From Mucilaginibacter sp. SMC90 (GTDB taxonomy: Bacteria; Bacteroidota; Bacteroidia; Sphingobacteriales; Sphingobacteriaceae), in contig NZ_CP094527.1 in assembly GCF_022811725.1 (NCBI RefSeq), forward strand, positions 4,464,001 to 4,528,000: DNA of 64,000 nucleotides, given 5' to 3'. This document shows, one piece after another, positions 27,059 to 35,342 of the stretch. Each line of letters opens with the position of its first letter. The stretch's first letter is position 1. A program made the position numbers and the translations under genes. A model generated the notes under the pieces. That model was not told where the DNA came from and made no database searches. It worked only from the letters and a program-made list of their open reading frames with translations.

Positions 27059-27964
27059 TCAATGGCCATCATAAGCCCGCTGCAAGGTTGCAACATCAAC
27101 TTTTGTCATGGTCATAAAGGCTTCGGTAATTCGCGCAATTTGCTCAGGGCTACCGTTTTTCAATGCATCAAACATCACTGTTGATGCTACCTGCCATGAA
27201 ACGCCATATTTATCTTTAAGCCAACCGCATTGTCCCGGCTCGCCATCGGCAGAAAGTGCCGACCAGTAGTGATCAATTTCTTCCTGTGTTTCGCAGGGGA
27301 TCAACAGTGATACCGCCTCGTTAAAACCAAAATTGTGAGCATGCGCGCTATCCATAGCGGCCAGCCAGGTTTGATCAATATAAAAATCTGCAAACATCAG
27401 GGTACCGGCTTTGTCAGGTCCCATATCTTCCGGGCGTGGTGCAGTAGTACCGCGTTTACTATCTTTAAATGCCGAACAATAAAAATCAATGGCTTCATTT
27501 GCTTTGCCCGCAACCTGGCCGGTATATAACAGTGACGGAACAATCACCGGCCTTTCTTCGCCAGCCGGGTTGGTGAGTATAAGCTGCCATGACACACCGT
27601 ATTTATCGCTCACCCAGCCATAACGTTCGCTGAACGGATAACGGTCAAGCGGCATCATTACTTCTCCATTTTCGGATAGCTTGCTCCAAACCTCGTCAAT
27701 GCGGGCGGCAGCATCAGGGTTGCGCGAGGGATCAAAATTAATCATAAATGAAATGGACGGGCTGATCTTCATGCTATGGCCTGCGCTGATGCCAAAGAAA
27801 GGCTGGCCGGCCAGCGTAAATTCTACTACTTTGCATTCGCCTCCCGACATCGGGAAATGATTATCATAACTTATCGACGAATCGGGCAGCAAGCTGGTAT
27901 AAAACTCTGCAGCTTCCCGGGCTTTGTACTGGTCAAACCAGATGTGTGGTTTCATTGGTAACAT
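27059..27964 (-). CDS. Two-domain VOC-superfamily protein (PhnB-like)
   Basis: A 301-residue protein with two tandem PhnB-type vicinal-oxygen-chelate (glyoxalase-fold) domains, residues about 1-130 and 150-290. Each begins with the pattern xxxWFDQYKAREAAEFYTSLL (first domain) or a related PSLLYTGQVAGKANEAIDFY (second), and each contains a near-identical W-hydrophobic block ending in KYGVSWQ. This internal repeat shows domain duplication. Such proteins are often annotated as 3-demethylubiquinone methyltransferase-like, but they have no methyltransferase fold, and a metal-dependent role is more likely. The start may be M1 (27964) or M4. Confidence 0.85.
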   Translation of the reverse strand: MLPMKPHIWFDQYKAREAAEFYTSLLPDSSISYDNHFPMSGGECKVVEFTLAGQPFFGISAGHSMKISPSISFMINFDPSRNPDAAARIDEVWSKLSENGEVMMPLDRYPFSERYGWVSDKYGVSWQLILTNPAGEERPVIVPSLLYTGQVAGKANEAIDFYCSAFKDSKRGTTAPRPEDMGPDKAGTLMFADFYIDQTWLAAMDSAHAHNFGFNEAVSLLIPCETQEEIDHYWSALSADGEPGQCGWLKDKYGVSWQVASTVMFDALKNGSPEQIARITEAFMTMTKVDVATLQRAYDGH

Positions 27965-28754
27965 AGGTAAATAAATTTGGTATTATGATTGAAATTCGTG
28001 AGCATTCATTATTTCACAAATGGCAGCCTGTTATAATCTATCTCAAAGTTAAATGCTTTCTGATTGCAGGTTCAGGGGGCGTTAATGCCATTTTAGGGGC
28101 TTATTGTGACAATACCCAAAAGGAGCAAACTGTGTGTTTATTACATCCCAGCGGGCTTCAACGGCTATTGCTGTGATTTGCTTTAAAAGCCGATTATCAG
28201 TAATACCGACAAGGCAATTACTCCGCAAATCATTAATCCTCCAAATGCAACTAACAGGCCTGTAACCAGCAAACGGGGATTGTGGCAGGAATACTTTTCT
28301 TCATTAATTTGTGACATGGCAACCTGTTAAAAAATGAACTAAACATTAATAAGGCAATTAACCGTTTCTTGCTATTTAACAAACATATGTCCAACTTGAC
28401 CGGGCAATAAGCACAACAATAATTACCTGGCGATAAGTTATTATTAATACAGGAAAACTTATCAAAAGTTTCAACAAAAATAACGGTCCCAATTCAGCTA
28501 TCAGCCTGGTATCAACCAAAGTAACCGCATGGCCAGGTACAGCATTAACAAAAACCAAATTGGCCCGACGAAGGCCCTGATCAATTTAGTATAAAAGCAG
28601 GTTAACATAACGCTGCCTCACAGGCACAATTTTGGTTTTGACCATCGCCTAACACTTGTAACATTGTTAATACATGTAATTTTATAACTAAACCTAACGT
28701 ATAAATATAGTCAAAGTATCCGAGACAGTTAGCTTTTTAATTATAACCTTTACC
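27965..28754. other. 790-bp intergenic region between VOC gene and PKD lipoprotein gene
   Basis: It holds one credible short coding sequence (28183-28317, minus strand) described separately. The other frames give 60-63-aa reading frames of poor composition. No clear terminator, promoter match or repeat was seen. Confidence 0.6.
28183..28317 (-). CDS. Small single-helix membrane protein, 44 aa
   Basis: The reading frame starts at an ATG (28317) and ends at TAA (28183). The product begins MSQINEEKYSCHNPRLLVTG. It has a polar N-terminus with basic residues before the helix and then an uninterrupted hydrophobic stretch of about 25 residues (LLVAFGGLMICGVIALSVLL). This pattern is typical of small membrane proteins and unlikely in random sequence. 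No homolog was recognised. Confidence 0.4.
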   Translation of the reverse strand: MSQINEEKYSCHNPRLLVTGLLVAFGGLMICGVIALSVLLIIGF

Positions 28755-29528
28755 ATGAAAAAAACCTTAACCTTACTTTTCCTGATCGCCATGATCGCGG
28801 CTTGCAAAAAAGAAAAAACTTCAATTTCACCATCTGCAGATTTTACATTCGGCAGCCAAACTTCAGATGGTTACCGGCTTGTGGCCAACGACACCGTAAC
28901 CCTTAACAACTCAGTAAAAAATGCCGCCAGTATAAGCTGGGACCTGGGCGATGGCCGTAAATCAACGGAGAACAAACCTGTATTATCCTATCCAAAAGCA
29001 GGCGTGTACACAGTTACTCTCACAGCTACCTCAAAAGACGGACAAAAAGTAACAGCTTCAAAAAAAGTGACCATACTCAACCTGGTATTAAAAAGCATTG
29101 TTATCAATAACGTTTTCTGGAATAATACTGACAATCAGTATGCAGATGCAGGGTGGCCATTAACAAATTCGGCCGATATTTATGTTAAGATACAAAAACT
29201 GCAGGGAAACGATGTGTTTTTAAACGGCTTTGTGCCTAATGCTCCGGTTATTTACAGCAGCCCACTTCAAAAAGACGTATCTAAAGTAACTAATGACCCT
29301 AAGACGATTAATGTCTCATCAAAAGTTATACTTGACAAAGCTGCGTTAGTTAAAGGCAATTATGTGATCAGCCTTATCGCAAAAAACACTACAGGAGAAT
29401 ATGTACTGTTTTCCAATTTGTACAGCGGTTCGGAGTTATTGGTTAAAAGTGATGACTTATCAAAAAACACATTTAGGCTTACCACATCTTTTTTTAGTTC
29501 TGTTGATCTCAACTGCGACTTTGAATAA
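28755..29528 (+). CDS. PKD-domain lipoprotein
   Basis: A 257-residue exported lipoprotein. The signal peptide ends in the lipobox-like MIAACKK, with the lipidated Cys at residue 17. A PKD domain follows at about residues 25-115, with the family motif SWDLGDGRKSTENKPVLSYP and the repeat end YTVTLTATSKDGQ. The remaining 140 residues look like a second beta-sandwich. PKD domains usually act as structural or carbohydrate- or protein-binding modules on the cell surface. It is upstream of, and convergent with, the TonB-receptor operon, with a shared terminator between. The specific role is unknown. Confidence 0.85.
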   Translation: MKKTLTLLFLIAMIAACKKEKTSISPSADFTFGSQTSDGYRLVANDTVTLNNSVKNAASISWDLGDGRKSTENKPVLSYPKAGVYTVTLTATSKDGQKVTASKKVTILNLVLKSIVINNVFWNNTDNQYADAGWPLTNSADIYVKIQKLQGNDVFLNGFVPNAPVIYSSPLQKDVSKVTNDPKTINVSSKVILDKAALVKGNYVISLIAKNTTGEYVLFSNLYSGSELLVKSDDLSKNTFRLTTSFFSSVDLNCDFE

Positions 29529-29643
29529 GAAGATATTAACACTGCCGTAATAAATAAAATCAGCCGGATATCCCCAAAGACTCAGGAGTAGTAAACCCAA
29601 AATAGCTTTTTGACCATAGAAGCGGTTATGATAGCTTTAAATA

Positions 29644-29673
29644 CAAAATGCACCGGCAAAAGCCGGTGCATTT
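29644..29673. terminator. Bidirectional terminator between PKD gene and TonB receptor gene
   Basis: A perfect 13-bp stem (29644-29656 with 29661-29673, AAAATGCACCGGC and its complement) encloses an AAAA loop. It has A- and T-runs on both sides, so it can end both convergent transcripts. Confidence 0.85.
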
Positions 29674-29686
29674 TTATAGTTTAGCT

Positions 29687-32284
29687 TTAAAAGCTTTTCC
29701 TGATTGTAAGCATCGCATTTCGCGGATCGCCATACAAGCCGTAGTAGCTTGACGGGATCCTGGCATAATAAACCTTATCAAACAAATTGTTAACGGTGAC
29801 GCTTGCCGACCACTGACGGGCGAAAGTATAACCAGCCTGCGCATTTACCAGGGCATATCCCTTCTGTTCCTGAGCACCGCGGTTGGCACTGCTTACCGCC
29901 CTGCCGCCTAAACCAAATCTCAGGTTTTTCAACAAGCCTTCCTGCAGGGTGTAGGTAGCCCAAAGTTTGAAAGTATTCTTAGGTATTTCTGCATTAAATA
30001 TATCACCTTGATTGGTTGGGTCGGTTATATATTTTGTTTCGAGGTAAGTGTAACCAGTAACCACATTAAGCCCACGGGCAATGGTGCCCGAAACCTCGGC
30101 TTCAATACCACGGCTGCGTACCTTTCCGTTTGCTACATAAAAAGTAGGCGCTGCGGGGTCTTGTATAGCCCTGTTTTCATCGTGAATAAGGAAACCTGCG
30201 ATTGAAGCGTTTAACTGCCCGTTAAAGAAAGCACCTTTTACGCCGCCTTCAAACTGGTTGCCTTTTTCGGGAGTCAGCGATGCACCGCTTTGTGTGGCTT
30301 GTGCCTGGGCCGCAAAAACGTTAGAATAGCTGGTATGTAATGATACCTGCTGCGTAACGGCATAAACCAAACCAGCGTAAGGTGTAAACTGTCCTTTTAC
30401 TTTTGGATCAGCCTGCCAGTCGCCTGTTGTTGGAATTACAGTTTGGTTCTTGTTTTCGTAATTGCCAACACGGCCACCAAGCACTACGGTAAGGGGTTCA
30501 AGTACCTTGACGCGGGTTTGCGCGTATATACCATATTGTTTGCTGTTGTTTTTAGCACCATAATCAAATGTTAATTGCTCAAACGGTACATTAATATCGT
30601 AAACATTAACTCCGCTATAGCCCTTATATGAACTTTCGTTCAACTGTTCGCGGGCAGCATAATTAATGCCGGCCACCAATTGCTGTTTACGGCCAAATAA
30701 GTTATAGCTGCCGGTAACATTAGCGTCAATACCAGCCCATCGCACTGTAAAATGCTGCCCTTGTGCGGCATAATCCGCAGTATTGTCCAGGTTAACGAGG
30801 TAATCTACGTAGCCATAATTGCCGTCTGTTTTAACGTTACGATAATCAAAAGTGATTTTCGCCTGCCAATCGCCGCCCAATTGGCGTTTGGCTTCTGCAT
30901 ACAATTCTTTTGTAGTTGTATTACTGGTGCTCCAGTCTGTACCAAAAAAGGTATTACGCGGCGCATTCAGGAATTGTCCGTTGGTGTACACGCCAGCACC
31001 ATAATCAAACGGGGCCATTTTTTCTCCTTGAAGGGTACCTGATATTGTGAAACTTGTTTTGCTATCTGGCTGATACTCCAATATGGCATACCCAAGGCCA
31101 TGTTTTGAGTGCGTTTTATCAATAAAATAATCGCGGTCATCGCCCGACAAAACAAAGCGGCCTTTTAATTTTCCTGCTTTATCAAAAGGTGTGGAAAAAT
31201 CCAGATTTGCCCTGAAATTGTTCCAGGAACCCGCTGATACCGAACCGGCAATACCTAAACTATCCAACGGGCGCTTACGCACCAGGTTAATTACCCCCGC
31301 AGCGCTGCTTGATCCCTGCAGCAAACCACTGGGGCCGCGCAATACTTCAACACGATCATACATATTCAGATCAAACTGCGGCAGGTATTGAACACCGTTA
31401 TTGGTTGGTAAACCATCATATTGGATATCTGACGAATAACCTCTCGACTGAAAATAGGATGTTCCGTCGCCGTACGGGGTAGCCGTAATACCGGTAGTCT
31501 GATTCAAAGCATCAGTAAGGGTATTCATATTGGCATCGTCCATCAGTTGGCGGGTAATCACCGATACTGAGTTAGGAATATCTTTTAAGGCAACCGGAAA
31601 TTTACTGCCAATAGCCGAAAGTGGTACCGTATAGCCGCGTTTTGATTTATTGCTTTTTATTACAACTTCCTGCAGTGTCTGCCTGTCTTCCTGCAAATTG
31701 AAGTTCAATGAGGTTTCGCCATCATTTTTAACTTCTACCTGTGCTGTTTGCGGTATCAGGCCAATAAAACTGGCAGTAACAGTTTGTGAACCGGCGGGAA
31801 TATTTCTGAGTACGAAGTGCCCGTTTTTGTCTACCGCTGCGGCAGAGATGCCCTTTACAGTCACGGTTACATATTCGGCCGGCTGACCGTCGCTCGTTTT
31901 CACGGTACCTTTTACGGTTCCCCTTGCAGCGCCCGACTGGATAAACACCTGGTTGCCGCTTACCTGCAACCGGATATCATTGCCAAGCAGCCTGTGCAGT
32001 ATCTCTTTTACAGTTAATTGTTTAAAATCGGCATTAAGTGGCTTACTTACATTCAGCTGGGTGTTGCTGTACGAAAAAGTACAACCAGCAGATTTGCCAA
32101 GCGTAGTTAGTGCCTCGTCAATACTGGCATTATTCACCCGCAGATCGATCTTTTTATCGAGTAAGGATGCTTGTTGGGCGAAGGAAAGACCGGGCAATAT
32201 AAAAAACAGCAGCCCGATAAGAAATTTTGAAATAACAGACGAATTAAAATAAGGCAAGCTATGCCTGATAAAGGAGTGTTTCAT
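29687..32284 (-). CDS. TonB-dependent (siderophore-type) outer-membrane receptor with STN and CarboxypepD_reg domains
   Basis: An 865-residue TonB-dependent receptor. After the signal peptide (to about residue 37) there is an STN-type signalling domain (about 50-105, SIDEALTTLGKSAGCTFSYS), the part that contacts FecR. A carboxypeptidase-regulatory-like domain follows (about 120-205), then the plug (about 230-335, beginning IPNSVSVITRQLMDDANMNT) and a 22-strand beta-barrel ending in aromatic residues (MLTIRKSF). This layout is that of FecA-like siderophore receptors, so iron-chelate uptake is likely, though a sugar or cofactor ligand is not excluded. It is the last gene of the sigma-FecR-receptor cassette on the minus strand. 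Confidence 0.92.
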   Translation of the reverse strand: MKHSFIRHSLPYFNSSVISKFLIGLLFFILPGLSFAQQASLLDKKIDLRVNNASIDEALTTLGKSAGCTFSYSNTQLNVSKPLNADFKQLTVKEILHRLLGNDIRLQVSGNQVFIQSGAARGTVKGTVKTSDGQPAEYVTVTVKGISAAAVDKNGHFVLRNIPAGSQTVTASFIGLIPQTAQVEVKNDGETSLNFNLQEDRQTLQEVVIKSNKSKRGYTVPLSAIGSKFPVALKDIPNSVSVITRQLMDDANMNTLTDALNQTTGITATPYGDGTSYFQSRGYSSDIQYDGLPTNNGVQYLPQFDLNMYDRVEVLRGPSGLLQGSSSAAGVINLVRKRPLDSLGIAGSVSAGSWNNFRANLDFSTPFDKAGKLKGRFVLSGDDRDYFIDKTHSKHGLGYAILEYQPDSKTSFTISGTLQGEKMAPFDYGAGVYTNGQFLNAPRNTFFGTDWSTSNTTTKELYAEAKRQLGGDWQAKITFDYRNVKTDGNYGYVDYLVNLDNTADYAAQGQHFTVRWAGIDANVTGSYNLFGRKQQLVAGINYAAREQLNESSYKGYSGVNVYDINVPFEQLTFDYGAKNNSKQYGIYAQTRVKVLEPLTVVLGGRVGNYENKNQTVIPTTGDWQADPKVKGQFTPYAGLVYAVTQQVSLHTSYSNVFAAQAQATQSGASLTPEKGNQFEGGVKGAFFNGQLNASIAGFLIHDENRAIQDPAAPTFYVANGKVRSRGIEAEVSGTIARGLNVVTGYTYLETKYITDPTNQGDIFNAEIPKNTFKLWATYTLQEGLLKNLRFGLGGRAVSSANRGAQEQKGYALVNAQAGYTFARQWSASVTVNNLFDKVYYARIPSSYYGLYGDPRNAMLTIRKSF

Positions 32285-32332
32285 ACCTTTGAGATAGAGT
32301 TTATTTGTTCTTTGTAATGGAATGAATTAACT

Positions 32333-32368
32333 GCCCGGTGTGAAAGTTTGGCGACCCTATCACCGGGC
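32333..32368. other. Hairpin between fecR and the TonB receptor gene
   Basis: GCCCGGTG (32333-32340) pairs with CACCGGGC (32361-32368) across a 20-nt loop. A T-run follows on the plus strand, opposite to the genes. It lies in the 101-bp gap between fecR and the receptor gene, so it may affect transcription or mRNA stability there. Confidence 0.35.
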
Positions 32369-32405
32369 TTTTTATTATATTGATTTGTTTAGTGATTGCA
32401 CATAG

Positions 32406-33386
32406 CTATTTATTGGGTAAAATTTGAACGGTTTGTTGTTGAATAGTGTAATGAAATTTGAAAACGAAGCTCATCCTGTCAAGTAAAAAGGAGATAGAAG
32501 GATTGTTAAAATCCCCTGTAAATTTTTGTTTAAGCAAGGCCTTATCCCCCACCTTTATATTTACATTATACCAGCGCTGCAAAACAGGGATGATCAGGGC
32601 CAGGGGTTCGTCTTTGAATATCAGATGGCCATCTTTCCAGGGAGCCACGACTTTGGTTTGAGGTATCGTTTTTATCAACTGGCCATTTGGGCTGAAATCT
32701 CCATATTGTCCGCGGGTAAATAGCTGATGAAAGCGGGGAGAATTTACAGCACCGAAGCGCACCCGGCCCTCCTCTACAGCAAGCGATGTAACCTCTCCGG
32801 GATAGGCTTTTAAATCGAAAACGGTTCCCAAAACCTGGGTCTTTGTTTTAGCGGTAAGGATGGAGAAAGGCCGCTTATGATCTTTTGCCACCTGGAAATA
32901 AGCCTCGCCGGTTAGGTAAACTAACCGGGATGTATCGGTAAAATGTGCCGGATAACGCAGGGTGCTCTCGCTGTTAAGCATCACCCTCGTGCCATCTTCC
33001 AGTTGCACCAGCGTTTTTTCTGATCTATGTGTACTGATGATTTGATAAGCTATGGTCTTGTTGTTATTTACAGCAGGCTGTTTTTTTAATAGCAAGACAC
33101 CTGCAATTGACACTAATAGGCCGATAGCGGCTGCGGTGCCGTATACCCGCTTCCAATTTACGCGGAGAGACTTTGTTTTGATTAAAGGTGGAGTATCTTC
33201 CTGCTCAAAATGAAGCGATTGCTGCAAATGCTGCCATATTTCGGTTTCCAACGAAGCACGCTCCGCATCGTCAAGCTGCCCCGGAATATCCTCTGCGCTA
33301 ACCTGCCAGGCTTCTACAGCGGCCTGCTCTTCAGGCGTACAAAGGCCCTGGTAATATTTTTTCAGCAGTTCGGCGTCTATCTCCAT
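32406..33386 (-). CDS. FecR-family anti-sigma factor
   Basis: A 326-residue inner-membrane regulator that holds the ECF sigma factor until the receptor signals. The N-terminal cytosolic anti-sigma part (residues 1-80) starts MEIDAELLKKYYQG. A single membrane helix lies near residue 83-105 (TAAAIGLLVSIAGVLLL). The periplasmic FecR domain covers about 125-215 (TRVMLNSESTLRYPAHFTDT), and a DUF4974-type C-terminal domain follows at about 250-320. The frame opens at a TTG (33398), but the ATG at 33386 is the natural start. It lies between the sigma factor gene (87 bp) and the receptor gene, the standard order. Confidence 0.93.
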   Translation of the reverse strand: MEIDAELLKKYYQGLCTPEEQAAVEAWQVSAEDIPGQLDDAERASLETEIWQHLQQSLHFEQEDTPPLIKTKSLRVNWKRVYGTAAAIGLLVSIAGVLLLKKQPAVNNNKTIAYQIISTHRSEKTLVQLEDGTRVMLNSESTLRYPAHFTDTSRLVYLTGEAYFQVAKDHKRPFSILTAKTKTQVLGTVFDLKAYPGEVTSLAVEEGRVRFGAVNSPRFHQLFTRGQYGDFSPNGQLIKTIPQTKVVAPWKDGHLIFKDEPLALIIPVLQRWYNVNIKVGDKALLKQKFTGDFNNPSISFLLDRMSFVFKFHYTIQQQTVQILPNK

Positions 33387-33473
33387 ATAGTATAGCAAGG
33401 TGTTTATCCCTCCTATTAATGAAGTAGCGGAACCCCGGATGAATCCCTAAACAAATTTTAACTTTTTTTATTT

Positions 33474-34019
33474 TTAGCTCCGGAACACAAAGAGCTTGCT
33501 TTTAAGCAACGATTTGGCTTTGTGCAAATGATATTCCACCGCCTTTTCTGAAATCAGCAATGCCGATGCAACCTCCTTATTTGATAAGCCCTGTTGCTGG
33601 CTTAGCTGGTATACCTTACGGCACTGGCATGAAAGTGTATCTACCAATATATTTACATGTTCATCCAGCTCGTGATAAGCTATTTCATTTTCGGTACAAT
33701 GATCAGCATCGCAATATTCGGTTTTAATAATTTCCAGGTGCCGCTGCGCAGTTACACTGTTACGAATATATTCGCACACTTTAAGTTTAGCGGCGCGAAT
33801 AAGGTAGTATTCAATAGATTGTTGTATGCGTATCCGATCGCGGCCTTCCCATAATGATTTGAAGATATCCTGAACCATCTCCTTTGACAGCTCACGATCT
33901 TTGGTGTTGTTAAAGCAAACCGCATACATTTTTTGCCAATACGCCAAATAAAGCTCCTTAAACGAAGCTTCATTAATTAAAAAGGAGACAGGCGCAAGTA
34001 AATTCTCTTCTTTGGGCAC
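33474..34019 (-). CDS. ECF RNA polymerase sigma factor (FecI/RpoE-like)
   Basis: A 181-residue extracytoplasmic-function sigma factor. Region 2 (about residues 22-90) includes AYWQKMYAVCFNNTKDRELS and the -10-recognition part. Region 4 (about 120-175) includes the helix-turn-helix LSQQQGLSNKEVASALLISE. It should direct RNA polymerase to the receptor operon once FecR releases it. The start is a GTG (34019); the next ATG is at residue 31, inside region 2, so the GTG is needed for a complete protein. A -7 promoter element lies just upstream. Confidence 0.92.
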   Translation of the reverse strand: MPKEENLLAPVSFLINEASFKELYLAYWQKMYAVCFNNTKDRELSKEMVQDIFKSLWEGRDRIRIQQSIEYYLIRAAKLKVCEYIRNSVTAQRHLEIIKTEYCDADHCTENEIAYHELDEHVNILVDTLSCQCRKVYQLSQQQGLSNKEVASALLISEKAVEYHLHKAKSLLKSKLFVFRS

Positions 34020-34036
34020 GGCGTAAATTAATGCGC

Positions 34037-34044
34037 CAAAGATA
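34037..34044 (-). promoter_or_regulatory. -7 promoter element of the sigma factor gene
   Basis: The minus strand reads TATCTTTG, an exact TAnnTTTG match, with a TTG at 34067-34069 about 22 bp upstream that fits the TTG-N17-23-TAnnTTTG spacing. The predicted transcript starts about 12 bp before the GTG start codon. Confidence 0.55.
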
Positions 34045-34199
34045 CACTATTTAGACTAATTAAAAACAAGAACGTTCATTTGTGCAGGATTTAAATAAGA
34101 CAGTAATTCGGGATATGTAGCCGTTTTAACAGCAGTGATTGTGCTGAACTAAGTATTTACCTAAACAACAGTTACCTATCCCCCAATCCTCAAAATATA

Positions 34200-35276
34200 T
34201 TATTGTATCTTTAATGGCAAATCTATCCAGGCCAGTGCAATGTCTCTTCTCATATGGCTTATGCTGTTTCCGCCGGCTGCATCGTAAAGTAAGGCCAGTT
34301 TTTTACCTGTCTTTATAACTGTAGGCATTCCTATTGCACCTTTTGCCCAGCTGCAGTTTTTGTTATCGATAACAACTGCCTTATTTTTGTTATCCCACTT
34401 CTCCAGATCTTTTGACCAGTAAACCCAAATAGCATCAGTATACTCGGTGCCTTTAGCATCAATGCCAATATGGTTGGTAAATAAATACCAGGTTTTAGTT
34501 ACCGTATCAAAAAACAATGATGAGTTTTCAACCTGTTCCGTTATCGGAAATAGCGGCGTATCAGATACAGCCCATGAAGCATTCAAATTTTTAGTTTTTG
34601 CCAGGCCCAACGTTCTTTTGGTTCCACCTTTGCTATCTTGTGTAGATGCACTGAAGAATTGCAGATAATAGCCTTTATATTTTACAATATAACCGGGGCT
34701 TGACGTTACAGTATAATAACTACCTTTTTTTTCGGGAAAGGGAACAACACCATACTGCTTTTCCCAGGGGCCTTCTATCGATTTTGATTTGGCTTTCATA
34801 GTAAGATATGGAAATGCAGGTATTCTGTCGGGAGCGGGTGTGGTATTTGGAGTGCCCAGATAAAACATGTGCCATTCCCCCCTATCTTTAATAACCCATG
34901 GCGATGAAGCACTTTTTGAATCGGCTTTTGTATTGTCGCCCAGGGTTAAAGCAGCACCTTTTTTTGTCCAGTTTTTTAAATCCTTGCTATCTGCCAGGCA
35001 TGCCAGCCAACCGGTTTTACCAGCTCCATCATAAAAAAGATAATAAGTGTCCCCTACCTTATTTACGATAGCCTCCCTTGCACCATACGTGTCGCAGCTA
35101 TCTGCACCATCGCCGTGCCTTAATACTACACCCTGGTCTGTACAGCCCTGTAGCCTGAATTTTGCGGCAGGCCGTCCGTCTAAATATTGGTTATCCTGAG
35201 CCTTTAAGGTGCTGTGCATAACCGTTAAAGCGGCCGCAACAGTTATCAGGGCATAACGTTTTGTTCTTATATTCAT
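34200..35276 (-). CDS. Exported glycosidase-like beta-propeller protein (GH43/GH32/GH117-like fold)
   Basis: A 358-residue secreted protein. The signal peptide ends near MHSTLKAQ. The body consists of repeats of about 60-70 residues typical of five-bladed propeller glycosidases, with the recurring pattern 'W-x-M-F-Y' and 'YYLFYDGAGK' (residues about 75 and 130). An acidic residue early in blade 1 (DGADSCDTYGAREAIV) is a possible catalytic Asp. It could be an arabinosidase, xylosidase, galactanase-like or levanase-like enzyme; substrate cannot be assigned. The frame opens at TTG 35282 but the ATG at 35276 is preferred. It lies behind a strong terminator that follows susD, so it may need its own promoter. 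Confidence 0.72.
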   Translation of the reverse strand: MNIRTKRYALITVAAALTVMHSTLKAQDNQYLDGRPAAKFRLQGCTDQGVVLRHGDGADSCDTYGAREAIVNKVGDTYYLFYDGAGKTGWLACLADSKDLKNWTKKGAALTLGDNTKADSKSASSPWVIKDRGEWHMFYLGTPNTTPAPDRIPAFPYLTMKAKSKSIEGPWEKQYGVVPFPEKKGSYYTVTSSPGYIVKYKGYYLQFFSASTQDSKGGTKRTLGLAKTKNLNASWAVSDTPLFPITEQVENSSLFFDTVTKTWYLFTNHIGIDAKGTEYTDAIWVYWSKDLEKWDNKNKAVVIDNKNCSWAKGAIGMPTVIKTGKKLALLYDAAGGNSISHMRRDIALAWIDLPLKIQ

Positions 35277-35294
35277 ATCCAAACAGATAAAAAA

Positions 35295-35324
35295 ATTAAG
35301 GCCGGCGTTTTAGCCGGCCTTAAT
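35295..35324 (-). terminator. Strong Rho-independent terminator after susD
   Basis: A perfect 12-bp stem (35295-35306 with 35313-35324, AAGGCCGGC and its complement) with a 6-nt loop is followed on the minus strand by seven T. It separates susC/susD from the downstream glycosidase-like gene. Confidence 0.85.
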
Positions 35325-35342
35325 TGATTAAAATAAAAAATA

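Noticed and set aside
27985..28176. 63-aa reading frame on the plus strand
   Set aside because: No promoter, no recognisable domain and random-looking composition; a mixed stretch next to a better minus-strand frame.
28376..28558. 60-aa reading frame on the minus strand with hydrophobic content
   Set aside because: It has a hydrophobic stretch but no clear ribosome or promoter signal and no continuation; too weak to call.
32333..32368. Terminator for the TonB receptor cassette
   Set aside because: The T-run is on the plus strand, opposite to fecR and the receptor gene, so it cannot be an ordinary terminator of that operon; recorded as a hairpin only.
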